A stretch of DNA of 13,623 nt from an uncultured Eubacteriales bacterium (GTDB lineage: Bacteria; Bacillota; Clostridia; Oscillospirales; Oscillospiraceae). The notes below the pieces were generated by a model. The model was not told where the DNA came from. It saw nothing but the letters and a program-made list of their open reading frames with translations, and made no database searches. The DNA lies in contig URSX01000043.1 of the NCBI GenBank assembly GCA_900550615.1, positions 1 to 13,623 of the forward strand, read 5' to 3'. The translations under genes were made by a program, and so were the position numbers. Positions 5,690-12,852 of this stretch are shown here, piece by piece (positions within the stretch are counted from its first letter, which is position 1; each line of letters begins with the position of its first letter).

Positions 5690-6548
5690 TTAAATCAAAG
5701 CGCGGGGTATACTCCTCCCGGGCGGAGGTGCGCTCCTGGGTGAAGCCGTCAGTGAGGCCACAGTTTTCCATATACCGCACCGCCGCGCGGTACTCCGCCG
5801 CCGTCACATGGCGGGAAAGGCTGCCTTTCGCCCCCGGCTGGGGCGTATACTGGCTCATGAGCGACACCATCACCTCCCCCGGGCGGAAGCGCCCGGCGAT
5901 CCAGTCCAGGCAGCGGCGGGTATTCTCCATTTGTCCGGGCAGCACCAGATGGCGGATGAGCACGCCGCGCCTGAGCAGGCCATTTTCGATGACAAAGGGC
6001 CCGGTCTGGCGGTACATCTCCTCAATGGCGGCGGTGGCCACCGGGAAATAATCCGGGGCGCGGGACAGGTCCCGGGCCAGGGCGGCATCGGCATATTTCA
6101 GGTCCGGCAGGTACACCTGCACCCGGCCCGCCAAAAGCCGCAGGGTCTCCACGCTCTCATAGCCGCCGCAGTTATACACCACCGGCACCGGCAGCGGCGG
6201 CTCCAGGGCGGGCAGGATAAAGGGCACAAAGTGGGTGGGCGTTACCAGCTCCACCGTCTGGGCTCCCTGGGCGATCAGCTCCCCAAAGATCTCCCGCAGG
6301 CGCCGCGGCGTAATGGCACGGCCGAAGTTTTCCCGGGAAATGGGACCGTTCTGGCAGTAGGTGCAGCCCAGATTGCAGCCGGAGAAAAATACCGTCCCGG
6401 CAGCACCCGAGCCGCAGAGCACCGGTTCCTCCCAGGGGTGCAGGGCCGCCCGGGCCACCACCGGCACAGACGGCATGCGGCAAAAGCCCCGGCCCCCCGT
6501 TTCCGTCCGTTCCACCCCGCAGCGGCGGGGACACAGATTACAGATCAT
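5679..6548 (-). CDS. PflX-type radical SAM protein (pyruvate formate-lyase activating enzyme-like)
   Basis: This 289-residue protein matches the PflX group of radical SAM proteins, related to pyruvate formate-lyase activase but of unestablished substrate. The SAM/[4Fe-4S] motif is Cys58-x3-Cys62-x2-Cys65 in FFSGCNLGCTYCQN. The N-terminus adds Cys3, Cys6, Cys10 and Cys23, a second potential metal site typical of this group. Further family stretches are ELVTPTHFVPFI, YNCGGYES, YLPDLKYAD, VLIRHLVLPGQ and the terminal PRFDLTGV. Length is full for the family. The ATG overlaps the tdk stop by four bases (ATGA), so translation is probably coupled; the GAAGGG next to the ATG is too close to act normally. 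No pyruvate formate-lyase or other glycyl radical enzyme is in the window. Annotation as a true PFL activase would be an over-call. Confidence 0.9.
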   Translation of the reverse strand: MICNLCPRRCGVERTETGGRGFCRMPSVPVVARAALHPWEEPVLCGSGAAGTVFFSGCNLGCTYCQNGPISRENFGRAITPRRLREIFGELIAQGAQTVELVTPTHFVPFILPALEPPLPVPVVYNCGGYESVETLRLLAGRVQVYLPDLKYADAALARDLSRAPDYFPVATAAIEEMYRQTGPFVIENGLLRRGVLIRHLVLPGQMENTRRCLDWIAGRFRPGEVMVSLMSQYTPQPGAKGSLSRHVTAAEYRAAVRYMENCGLTDGFTQERTSAREEYTPRFDLTGV

Positions 6549-7132
6549 CCCTTCAGGGGCCTGAAGTCAGGGCCCAGGTCACCGGCCACCCAGTGGCGGC
6601 GGCACAGGCCGATATACTTGTCGTTGGCCCCCAGCACCACCTGAGCGCCCTCCTTCACCACGCGGCCATGCTCGTCAAAGCGGGCATTGAAAGCCGCTTT
6701 TTTGCCGCACCAGCATATCGTTTTGACCTCCTCCAGCTTGTCCGCCAGCACCAGGAGCTGATAGCTGCCGGGGAACAGCTCGCCCTTGAAGTCCGCCTTC
6801 AGGCCGTAGCAGATGACGGGGATATTGCAGTCATCCACCAGGTGCACCAGATAGTAGACCTCCTCCCGGGTGAGAAACTGCGCCTCATCCACGATGATGC
6901 AAGCGTACTTTTGCAGCTCCCGGTCCGGCATCTGCTGCATCTCATGAAAATAAATGCACGGGTGCTCCAGACCGATGCGGGAGCGCACCATGTGGTCGCC
7001 GTCCCGGGTATCCAGCTGGGGCTTGACCAGAAGGGTCTCCTGCCCGCGCTCCTCATAATTGAAACGGGCCATCAACGCATTGGCCGATTTGCTGGAGCCC
7101 ATGGCTCCGTACTTGAAGTAAAGCTGTGCCAT
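6545..7132 (-). CDS. tdk: Thymidine kinase (type II)
   Basis: This 195-residue protein phosphorylates thymidine to dTMP with ATP in the salvage pathway. Family marks are the N-terminus MAQLYFKYGAM, the Walker B-like DEAQF (82-86), the substrate-loop region, and a zinc site from Cys140 and Cys142 (TICWCGKKA) with a later CRRHW pair. The P-loop is GAMGSSKS (9-16), with Ser14 where the usual motif has Gly directly before the Lys. An ATG at 7141 would add three residues, but AAGGAG lies one base before it and ten bases before the ATG at 7132, and the family normally begins at MAQLYF, so 7132 is chosen. The start is five bases after the mutY stop and the stop overlaps the PflX-type start. Confidence 0.93.
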   Translation of the reverse strand: MAQLYFKYGAMGSSKSANALMARFNYEERGQETLLVKPQLDTRDGDHMVRSRIGLEHPCIYFHEMQQMPDRELQKYACIIVDEAQFLTREEVYYLVHLVDDCNIPVICYGLKADFKGELFPGSYQLLVLADKLEEVKTICWCGKKAAFNARFDEHGRVVKEGAQVVLGANDKYIGLCRRHWVAGDLGPDFRPLKG

Positions 7133-7137
7133 TTCTC

Positions 7138-8199
7138 TCATTCTCCTTCCAGCTCCCGCAGTACGCGGGTAGCTTTTTCAAACGCGGAGGGGATGGCCAT
7201 CTGCCGGCGCTGCTCCTCCGTATACCACTGCAATTCTCCGCTGCCGCCGATGACGACGGCATAGCCCTGCATGTCCCAGCGGACATGGGTAAAAACATGC
7301 CTGGCCTGCCAGGACTTCTCCCAGCGCAGCGCTTTCAGGCCCCAGGCGGCAAGCTGCCGGGCGGCCTGGGCCTCCGTCAGCAGGCCCGGCATATGGGGAT
7401 ACTCCCACAGGCCGGCCAGCAGACCTGTTTCCGGTCGCCGATCCAGGGCGACGCACCCATCCTCCCGCCGCAGAAGGAATACCGTCAGTTCCTCCATGCG
7501 CTTGGCCTTCTTCGGGGCGCGCACAGGCAGCTGCGCCTGCCGCCCCTCCTGCCGGGCCGCGCACAAATGGGCCAGAGGGCAAGCCCCGCACCGGGGCGCG
7601 CCCCCCGGCAGACAGACTCCCGCGCCCATATCCATCAGGGCCTGATTGAAGGCCCCGGGGCGGGCCGGGGACAGGGCCGTCTCCGCCCAGGTGCGGTAGG
7701 TTTTTTTGTTTTTTGCGTCCAGAATATCCAGATCCGAGCCGGTGACCCGGCTCAGGATCCGCAGGACGTTGCCGTCCACCGCAGGAACGGCTACGCCGAA
7801 GGCGATGGACAAAATGGCCCCGGCGGTGTAGTCACCGATGCCCGGCAAGGCAGTCAGGGCTTTATAATCCGCCGGGAACTGCCCGCCGTACTCCCCGGCG
7901 ACGATGCGGGCGGCCTTTTGCAGATTCCGGGCCCGGCTGTAATAGCCCAGGCCCTCCCAAAGCTTCAGCAGCTCCTGCTCATCCCCCCGGGCCAGGGCCT
8001 CCACCGTGGGATAGCGCTCCATGAAGCGGCAGAAATAGGGCAGCACCGCCGTCACCCGGGTCTGCTGGAGCATGATCTCCGACACCCAGGTGCGGTAGGG
8101 GCTGACCTCCTCCCGCCAGGGAAGCTGCCGGCGGTTTTCATCGTACCAGGCCAGAAGCGGCCCGGCGATGGACTTCAATTTTTCATCATACTGTTTCAT
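7138..8199 (-). CDS. mutY: A/G-specific adenine glycosylase MutY
   Basis: This 353-residue base-excision repair enzyme removes adenine mispaired with 8-oxoguanine. The helix-hairpin-helix glycosylase domain holds Glu41 in SEIMLQQTRV and Asp142 in VDGNVLRILSR, matching the catalytic pair, and the hairpin LPGIGDYTAGAI (118-129). An iron-sulfur loop follows with Cys196, 204, 207 and 213. Its spacing is Cx7Cx2Cx5C, one residue longer than the Cx6 of E. coli MutY. A C-terminal NUDIX-like domain, which recognises 8-oxoguanine in MutY, covers about residues 230-353. The ATG directly follows the TGA of the upstream radical SAM gene, and only AAGTGA is available as a ribosome binding site, suggesting coupled translation. 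The stop is five bases before tdk. Confidence 0.94.
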   Translation of the reverse strand: MKQYDEKLKSIAGPLLAWYDENRRQLPWREEVSPYRTWVSEIMLQQTRVTAVLPYFCRFMERYPTVEALARGDEQELLKLWEGLGYYSRARNLQKAARIVAGEYGGQFPADYKALTALPGIGDYTAGAILSIAFGVAVPAVDGNVLRILSRVTGSDLDILDAKNKKTYRTWAETALSPARPGAFNQALMDMGAGVCLPGGAPRCGACPLAHLCAARQEGRQAQLPVRAPKKAKRMEELTVFLLRREDGCVALDRRPETGLLAGLWEYPHMPGLLTEAQAARQLAAWGLKALRWEKSWQARHVFTHVRWDMQGYAVVIGGSGELQWYTEEQRRQMAIPSAFEKATRVLRELEGE

Positions 8200-9045
8200 T
8201 CACTTGATAAACCGGCGGGCATAGCCGCACCGGCGGCATAGCTCCTCAGATGGGTTCCGGGCGGCAAAGCCCGCCGCCATGGCGGCAGCCCGGGGACTTT
8301 GCAATATTTCCGGAAGGGTTTGGGTAAAAAGATTGCCCAGGGCGATGGTGCCCTCGCTGTCCAGGCAGCAGGGGGTCACGGTGCCGTCGCACAGTACCGC
8401 CAGCTGCCGCGTGAGGCCGTGGCAGAAGTTGGCGCCGCTGGCCGGGGCGGCAAGATCCGGCCAATCGAACCGCCCCGCCTGCTCCAAAAACAGATGGGAT
8501 CGCAGGGTGCGGTTGCCCCGGGCGTCTCGGGAAAGCGTCTCCACATCCTGACCGATCCTTCCGGACAGGAAGTCCAGCACCCGGGCGTTGCAGCGCTGGG
8601 CAGCACCGTCATTCCACAGCCGCAGGGCGCACAGAACGCCCCTTTGTGACAGAGGAAGGCATGCGTCCCAGACCTGCTGCAAATATTCCTCCAGATCCCC
8701 CACGCCGCCGTTGCCCTCGAAGCTGTGGAGCGAGACGCTGAGCTTGTGCAAAGCCGGGGCGGCCAGCAGCGTCTCCCTCTGCCGGGCGAGAAGCGTACCG
8801 TTGGTCACCAGGCACACCCGAAAGTCCAAATCCCCGGCAATTGCCAGAAGCTCCGGCAGCTGCGGGTGCAGCAGCGGCTCACCCAGAACGTGAAGGTAGA
8901 GATAGCTCGTCTCCCCCCGGAGCTTTTGAGCCAGGATGCGAAATTCCGATGGAGTCATGGTGCGCAGGGGGCGGCGGGTGCCGTGGCAAAAGTCGCAGGA
9001 GAGGTTGCAGCGGTTGGTGATCTCAATATAGACGCGGCTGCGCAT
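8200..9045 (-). CDS. SPASM-like radical SAM protein of unknown substrate
   Basis: This 281-residue protein has a radical SAM core with Cys13-x3-Cys17-x2-Cys20 in ITNRCNLSCDFCHG, followed by LYLHVLGEPLLHPQLP (the GE region), VTNGTLL and LSVSLHS, which are standard core strands. The C-terminal quarter has a SPASM-like cysteine set: Cys in NFCHG, LCDGTVTPCC, then LGNLF and LCRRCGYARR, suggesting an auxiliary [4Fe-4S] cluster. Relatives modify peptides or proteins or act in cofactor assembly, but no short precursor peptide or recognisable partner is nearby. GGAGGGG lies eight bases before the ATG. It is the first gene of the cluster and its TGA abuts the mutY ATG. The radical SAM assignment is firm; substrate is unknown. 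Confidence 0.88.
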   Translation of the reverse strand: MRSRVYIEITNRCNLSCDFCHGTRRPLRTMTPSEFRILAQKLRGETSYLYLHVLGEPLLHPQLPELLAIAGDLDFRVCLVTNGTLLARQRETLLAAPALHKLSVSLHSFEGNGGVGDLEEYLQQVWDACLPLSQRGVLCALRLWNDGAAQRCNARVLDFLSGRIGQDVETLSRDARGNRTLRSHLFLEQAGRFDWPDLAAPASGANFCHGLTRQLAVLCDGTVTPCCLDSEGTIALGNLFTQTLPEILQSPRAAAMAAGFAARNPSEELCRRCGYARRFIK

Positions 9046-9081
9046 GGACGTGTCCCCTCCCCCGAGCTTTGTGTGGAATTA

Positions 9082-9110
9082 ATTCTATCATATTTTGGGG
9101 TGGATGAAAA
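9082..9110 (-). promoter_or_regulatory. Sigma-A-type promoter of the radical SAM-mutY-tdk-PflX cluster
   Basis: On the minus strand TTTTCA (9110-9105) and TAGAAT (9087-9082) are separated by 17 bases. It is the only good candidate before the SPASM-like gene and is consistent with one transcript for all four genes. The start would be about 30 bases before the ATG. Confidence 0.6.
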
Positions 9111-9180
9111 GGGGGAAGAAATGGGGACAGGGGTGCGGAGCGCCACACCAGTGACATGGTTTTGGGCAAGGGGTGCGGCG

Positions 9181-9205
9181 GGAGGGGTAAAACCCCGCCC
9201 CTACG
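9181..9205. repeat. GC-rich palindromic intergenic repeat
   Basis: GGGG-TAAAA-CCCC (9184-9196) continues into GCCCCTACG. The GCCCCTACG end is shared with the repeat at 4988-5020, and the general form with the hairpin between dnaK and dnaJ. Likely one member of a dispersed GC-rich intergenic family. Confidence 0.4.
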
Positions 9206-9253
9206 GATCATAGGATCGCCGGTGCAGGGACAGGGAGCAATACCAAAAGCAAG

Positions 9254-9293
9254 AAAAAGGAGCGGCATCCCCTCAAGGAATGCTGCTCCTTTT
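9254..9293 (-). terminator. Rho-independent terminator of the dnaK-dnaJ-rpiB operon
   Basis: On the minus strand AAAAGGAGC-A-GCATTCC pairs with GGGATGC-C-GCTCC (one A/C mismatch, one G-T wobble) around a short TTGAG loop and runs into TTTTTCTTG. It begins about 25 bases after the stop of the last operon gene. Confidence 0.85.
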
Positions 9294-9316
9294 ACATATG
9301 ATTTTGTATTTTTCCC

Positions 9317-10330
9317 TCAGTCTGAGACAATCACATAGCTGCCGGACGCAGGAGCGGTGGTGACCAGCTGCACCAGCTGGGACTCACGCTTGAAATCCGA
9401 CGGCATGGAGGCCGCCAGCGCGTCCAAATCCACCTCCGACGGGTCGGCATAGAGACGGTCAAACTCCGCCAGCACCGCCGGCGTCAAACCGCTGTTTTCC
9501 GGCGCATTGCGGGAAAGCAGCACGGACAGGGCCGTGGTCTTGGGGAGGGACTCCCGGAGCGACTTCAAAAAGTCGGTGATGACGGCGGGCTTATCCGTGC
9601 CGTCCGGCACCAGTACGGCGGGGATGTTCCCCACGGCGGGCCAGCCGAAATTCTCCAGCACGATCTCGTCCACGCCCAGATCCGTCAGATCCTTGCAGAC
9701 CTGCTTGAGATAGCTCTGGGTCAGGGGCTTGGTGAGATCCAGCCAGCACTCGCCGCTATAGTCATACCACAGCCACTGGTCCCAGGTGCGCAGCAGGCCC
9801 GCATCCTCCACATGCGCTTTGGCGTAGGCCGTGTCCCCCAGGGCGCTGACACGGGCGATGACGTACTGATCCGAGGCGGTGAGCTTCTTCAGGTTCTCCC
9901 TGCTCACGGCGGAACCCACGGTGCCCGCCGCCTGGAAGGACGGCTGATAGGTAAAGGTGCCATCCGCCAGCTTCACATCCACCACGACGGTCTTTTCATC
10001 CGTCGGAAGCGTGGCGGAAACGTCTGTCTCCAGTGCATTTGCGGCCAGCTCCCTGGCCCCGATGGCCTCAATGACCGGGCCCTGAGGCTCCTCCCGACGG
10101 AAATCCACATCGTCCTTTGTATCCGACGACGGCTTTTGCTGGGTCTGATCCTCTTTTTTATGGAGGAAGGGCAGTTCCAGACGCACCTGGCCGTTTTCAT
10201 CATAGACCAGATGGTTCTGACAGTACAGGAACACACCGCCGCCTAAAAGCAGCAGCACCAGTACGACGATCAGTATTTTTTTCCACAGCGGCGAACGGCC
10301 GTGATAGCTGTTATAACCCTTGGTTGCCAT
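9317..10330 (-). CDS. Membrane-anchored protein with putative glycoside-hydrolase-like (DUF4015-like) domain
   Basis: This 337-residue protein starts with a short cytoplasmic segment and one strong hydrophobic helix (about 18-37), so it is probably anchored with its body outside the cell. A Lys/Glu/Asp-rich linker runs to about residue 90. The rest contains strand-helix units; the stretch WLDLTKPLTQSYLKQVCKDLTDLGVDEIVLENFGWP, given here only for its key residues DLT, LGVDEI and the P after FGW, resembles the region of DUF4015 putative glycoside hydrolases where a tyrosine/aspartate-rich strand follows LGFDEI. The resemblance is partial and I rate the fold as probable, not proved. A cell-wall or polysaccharide role would be inference. 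GGAGGTG precedes the ATG closely. It is 23 bases downstream of rpiB and is the last gene before a strong terminator. Confidence 0.75.
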   Translation of the reverse strand: MATKGYNSYHGRSPLWKKILIVVLVLLLLGGGVFLYCQNHLVYDENGQVRLELPFLHKKEDQTQQKPSSDTKDDVDFRREEPQGPVIEAIGARELAANALETDVSATLPTDEKTVVVDVKLADGTFTYQPSFQAAGTVGSAVSRENLKKLTASDQYVIARVSALGDTAYAKAHVEDAGLLRTWDQWLWYDYSGECWLDLTKPLTQSYLKQVCKDLTDLGVDEIVLENFGWPAVGNIPAVLVPDGTDKPAVITDFLKSLRESLPKTTALSVLLSRNAPENSGLTPAVLAEFDRLYADPSEVDLDALAASMPSDFKRESQLVQLVTTAPASGSYVIVSD

Positions 10331-10353
10331 GGAGCACCTCCCTCTGTTTGTTC

Positions 10354-10791
10354 TCAGGGCTGAATGTTGTCCAGCAGGCCCACGCGCCGGGCGTGGCGGC
10401 CGCCCTCAAACTCGGTGTTCAGGAATACCTCCACCATGCGCTTGGCCAGGTTGGGGCCTACAATCCCCGCGCCCATGGCGATGATATTGGCATCGTTGTG
10501 GCGGCGGGTCATCTCGGCGCTGAGACTGTCTGAGCAAAGGGCGCAGCGGATGCCCTTCACCTTATTGGCGGCGATGGAAATGCCGATACCGGTGGTGCAG
10601 ATGACGATGCCCCTGTCGCACGCGCCGGAGGCCACCAAACGGGCCACCTTTTCGCCGTAGACAGGGTAATCCACGCTGTCGGTATTATAGCAGCCCACAT
10701 CTTCAAAATCAATGTCGTGTTCTTCCAGCCAGATGAGGATATCCTGCTTGAGCAGGTATCCGCCGTGGTCACAGCCGATGGCAATTTTCAT
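10354..10791 (-). CDS. rpiB: Ribose-5-phosphate isomerase B
   Basis: This 145-residue RpiB/LacAB-family isomerase interconverts ribose 5-phosphate and ribulose 5-phosphate in the non-oxidative pentose phosphate pathway. It begins MKIAIGCDHGG with Asp8-His9, has DYPVYG (41-46), the catalytic-base Cys65 in GIVICTTGIGISIAANK, and His98 in RRHNDANIIAMGAGIVG. CTTGIG replaces the CGTGIG of many family members, a common clostridial variant. The open frame extends far upstream, but the upstream part is read out of the PHP gene in another frame; AGGAGAG seven bases before the ATG at 10791 fixes the start. The gene lies 19 bases after the PHP gene and 23 bases before the membrane protein. A sugar-phosphate isomerase other than ribose cannot be excluded from sequence alone. 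Confidence 0.93.
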   Translation of the reverse strand: MKIAIGCDHGGYLLKQDILIWLEEHDIDFEDVGCYNTDSVDYPVYGEKVARLVASGACDRGIVICTTGIGISIAANKVKGIRCALCSDSLSAEMTRRHNDANIIAMGAGIVGPNLAKRMVEVFLNTEFEGGRHARRVGLLDNIQP

Positions 10792-10810
10792 GGTGTTCTC
10801 TCCTGTGTTT

Positions 10811-11623
10811 TTATAATTTTCTGAATTCCGGCTTGCCGCCGGTAAAGGTGGTAAAATACTTGAATCCACACCGGCGCAGCAACTCCTGCCGCTCCCGGAT
10901 GACGCAGCCCACATCCTTTGTCTCATGAGCGTCGGAACCCAAGGTGATGACCTCGCCGCCCATTTCCCGGTAGCGGCGGAGGATCCCCTCATACGGCAGC
11001 GGCTCATTGCCCCGGTTGGTATTGCACTCAATGCCGATGCCCTGGGGGATGATGACGGAGAAAATCTCCTCCACCCGATCCATCCAGGGAGCAAAGCTCC
11101 AGTCCAAGCCCAGGTGCTCCTTCATGTACCGCAGGGGCAGGGTCAAGTGGCCCAGGACGTTAAAGCGGCCCCACCGGGAAATAGCCAGTACACAATCCAA
11201 ATAATCCTCAATCACAGCGCGGTAGTAATCCGGACTCTGTCCCTCTTCCAGGAAGTACAGATCCAGGCAATTGAACTTTTCACTACAAGTATGCACCGAA
11301 CCGATGCAAAAGTCCAGCTTTTCCGCACTGTTCAGCAAAATTTCTGCCCGGTCATAGCCCAGGTATGCCTCTCCCAGTTCAGCACCCAGCTTGATGACCA
11401 GTTTATCGCCATATTTCTCCACTGCTTCCCGGTACTGGGCCCGGGACGCCGCCCAGTCAAAGCTGCTGCGGGGGGCATTGGTGCCCCAGTAAATGGTGTC
11501 CACATGGTCGGTGATGCATATCTCATCCAGCCCGGCCCGGATGGCGGCCTCCGCCGCCTGGGACATGGTCATTTTCCCGTCGGGGGAGCAGGTGCTGTGC
11601 ATGTGGTAGTCGGCTGTATACAT
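10811..11623 (-). CDS. PHP-domain histidinol-phosphatase family protein
   Basis: This 270-residue metal-dependent phosphoesterase has the PHP signature set in order: YHMHST with His7 and His9, the DHVD motif (39-42), GAELGE, FCIGSVH, NVLGHL, IECNTN, and GSDAH, which together bind a polynuclear metal centre. Closest in type is the HisK-like histidinol-phosphate phosphatase of Gram-positive bacteria, which would convert histidinol phosphate to histidinol in histidine biosynthesis. No his genes are present in the window, so another phosphate ester substrate is possible. GTGAGG lies eight bases before the ATG. It follows dnaJ by nine bases and precedes rpiB by 19 bases, so it is probably expressed with the chaperone genes. 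Confidence 0.87.
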   Translation of the reverse strand: MYTADYHMHSTCSPDGKMTMSQAAEAAIRAGLDEICITDHVDTIYWGTNAPRSSFDWAASRAQYREAVEKYGDKLVIKLGAELGEAYLGYDRAEILLNSAEKLDFCIGSVHTCSEKFNCLDLYFLEEGQSPDYYRAVIEDYLDCVLAISRWGRFNVLGHLTLPLRYMKEHLGLDWSFAPWMDRVEEIFSVIIPQGIGIECNTNRGNEPLPYEGILRRYREMGGEVITLGSDAHETKDVGCVIRERQELLRRCGFKYFTTFTGGKPEFRKL

Positions 11624-11632
11624 GGGCGAGCC

Positions 11633-12763
11633 TCACTTCTTCTTAAAAAAGCTCTTGCGCTTTTCATAGTGGTTCTCCCCCACTGCCTCGCTGAACTTGC
11701 GCAGGGCTTCCTTCTGCTCCTTGTTCAGGTTCCGGGGGGTCTCGATGGTCACGGTGACGTACTGGTCGCCCCGGCCACGGCCATTGAGCACGGGGATGCC
11801 CTTGCCCTTCAGGCGGAAGACCGTGCCGGTCTGGGTGCCCTCGGGGATGGAATACTTCACCTTGCCGTCAATGGTGGGGATCTCCAGCTCCGCGCCCAGC
11901 ACCGCCTGAGTGAAGGTGATGGGCGCCTCGCAGAACACATCCACGCCGTCCCGGCGGAACAGCTCGTGGGGCTGCACCATAACGGTGATAAGCAGATCGC
12001 CGGCAGGGCCGCCGTTCTTGCCGGCGTTGCCCTGGCCCCGCAGGGAAATGGTCTGGCCATGGTCGATGCCGGCGGGGATGGTGACCTTGATGGTCTTGCG
12101 CTTGCGCACCGCGCCGGTACCGCGGCAGACCGGGCAGGGCTGGTGAATGAGCCGGCCGGTGCCGCCGCACTTGCGGCAGGGGCCATTGGAGGCGAAAACG
12201 CCCATGGGGGTCTGGCGGCGGGTCTGCACGGTGCCGGTGCCGTGGCAATCAGGGCAGATTTCGGGTGTGGTGCCGGGCGCACAGCCATTTCCCTTACAGG
12301 TAGGGCACTGCTCACTGCGCTCTAAGGTAACGGATTTCTCGCAGCCGAAGGCCGCCTCCGTAAAGCTGACGGAGACACTGGCCCGGATGCTTTCCCCCCG
12401 CTGGGGGGCATTGGGGTTGCGGCGCTGACCGCCGCCGAAGCCACCGCCGAAAAAGCTGCCGAAGATGTCGCCCAGGTCGCCAAAGTCGAAGCCGCCGCCA
12501 TAAGCGCCGCCCCCGGCTCCCGCGCCGTAGTTAGGATCCACCCCGGCGAAGCCGAACTGGTCATAGCGAGCCTTTTTCTCGGGGTCTGACAGGACTTCGT
12601 TGGCCTCGTTGACCTCCTTGAACTTCTCCTCGGCCTCCTTGTCGCCGGGGTTCATATCCGGATGGTATTTCCGGGCCAGCTTTTTATATGCTTTTTTGAT
12701 TTCGTCCTCCGAGGCACCCTTCTGGATGCCGAGCACCTCGTAATAGTCTCTTTTTTCAGCCAT
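11633..12763 (-). CDS. dnaJ: Molecular chaperone DnaJ (Hsp40)
   Basis: This 376-residue co-chaperone stimulates DnaK ATP hydrolysis and delivers unfolded substrates. It has the J domain with HPD at 34-36, a Gly/Phe-rich region (about 70-113, FGFAGVDPNYGAG through FFGGGFGGG), and four CxxCxGxG zinc motifs starting at Cys153, 170, 196 and 210, then the C-terminal substrate-binding domains ending at a Lys-rich tail (SFFKKK). All features of a full type I DnaJ are present. GGGAG lies nine bases before the ATG. It is 89 bases downstream of dnaK, with a strong hairpin between them, and nine bases upstream of the PHP gene. Confidence 0.97.
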   Translation of the reverse strand: MAEKRDYYEVLGIQKGASEDEIKKAYKKLARKYHPDMNPGDKEAEEKFKEVNEANEVLSDPEKKARYDQFGFAGVDPNYGAGAGGGAYGGGFDFGDLGDIFGSFFGGGFGGGQRRNPNAPQRGESIRASVSVSFTEAAFGCEKSVTLERSEQCPTCKGNGCAPGTTPEICPDCHGTGTVQTRRQTPMGVFASNGPCRKCGGTGRLIHQPCPVCRGTGAVRKRKTIKVTIPAGIDHGQTISLRGQGNAGKNGGPAGDLLITVMVQPHELFRRDGVDVFCEAPITFTQAVLGAELEIPTIDGKVKYSIPEGTQTGTVFRLKGKGIPVLNGRGRGDQYVTVTIETPRNLNKEQKEALRKFSEAVGENHYEKRKSFFKKK

Positions 12764-12805
12764 AAACGGTTTCTCCCTTCTGGGGATTCCTCCTCTTTCC
12801 TAACG

Positions 12806-12840
12806 CCGCAAGGAGGGGCAGGAATCCTGCCCCTCTGCGG
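12806..12840 (-). repeat. Strong hairpin between dnaK and dnaJ
   Basis: GAGGGGCAGGA and its complement TCCTGCCCCTC pair around a one-base loop, extended after a two-base bulge by CCGCA/TGCGG. No T-run follows, so it should not stop transcription fully; it could stabilise the 3' end of dnaK mRNA or set the dnaK:dnaJ ratio. Its GGGGCAGG core resembles the other GC-rich intergenic repeats here. Confidence 0.6.
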
Positions 12841-12852
12841 TAAAACGGAACA

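Larger units (their letters stand above)
9046..9316. other. 271-base spacer with promoter, repeats and terminator
   Basis: This gene-free stretch holds, in order, the promoter of the radical SAM cluster, two copies of AGGGGTGCGG 40 bases apart (9129-9138 and 9169-9178), a GC-rich palindromic element (9181-9205), and the terminator of the operon to its right. The short open frames on both strands lack ribosome binding sites and coding character. Confidence 0.6.

Noticed and set aside
5679..6548. Assignment as a true pyruvate formate-lyase activating enzyme
   Set aside because: The extra N-terminal cysteines and sequence stretches fit the PflX group, and no glycyl radical enzyme gene is adjacent.
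7126..8241. 371-codon open frame on the plus strand opposite mutY
   Set aside because: mutY has complete catalytic and cluster residues on the minus strand; the antisense frame is Pro/Gly/Arg-rich without a domain.
9023..9268. 81-codon frame upstream of the SPASM-like radical SAM gene, considered as a precursor peptide
   Set aside because: It overlaps the radical SAM start and its promoter, lacks a ribosome binding site, and shows no leader/core organisation. No RiPP precursor is evident.
10792..11094. N-terminal extension of rpiB by about 100 residues
   Set aside because: The extension is read from the PHP gene in a different frame; RpiB homology and the ribosome binding site both start at 10791.
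10925..12325. 466-codon open frame on the plus strand opposite the PHP gene and dnaJ
   Set aside because: It crosses two conserved genes and shows the same His/Gly/Ala/Leu composition as the other antisense frames; no start signals.
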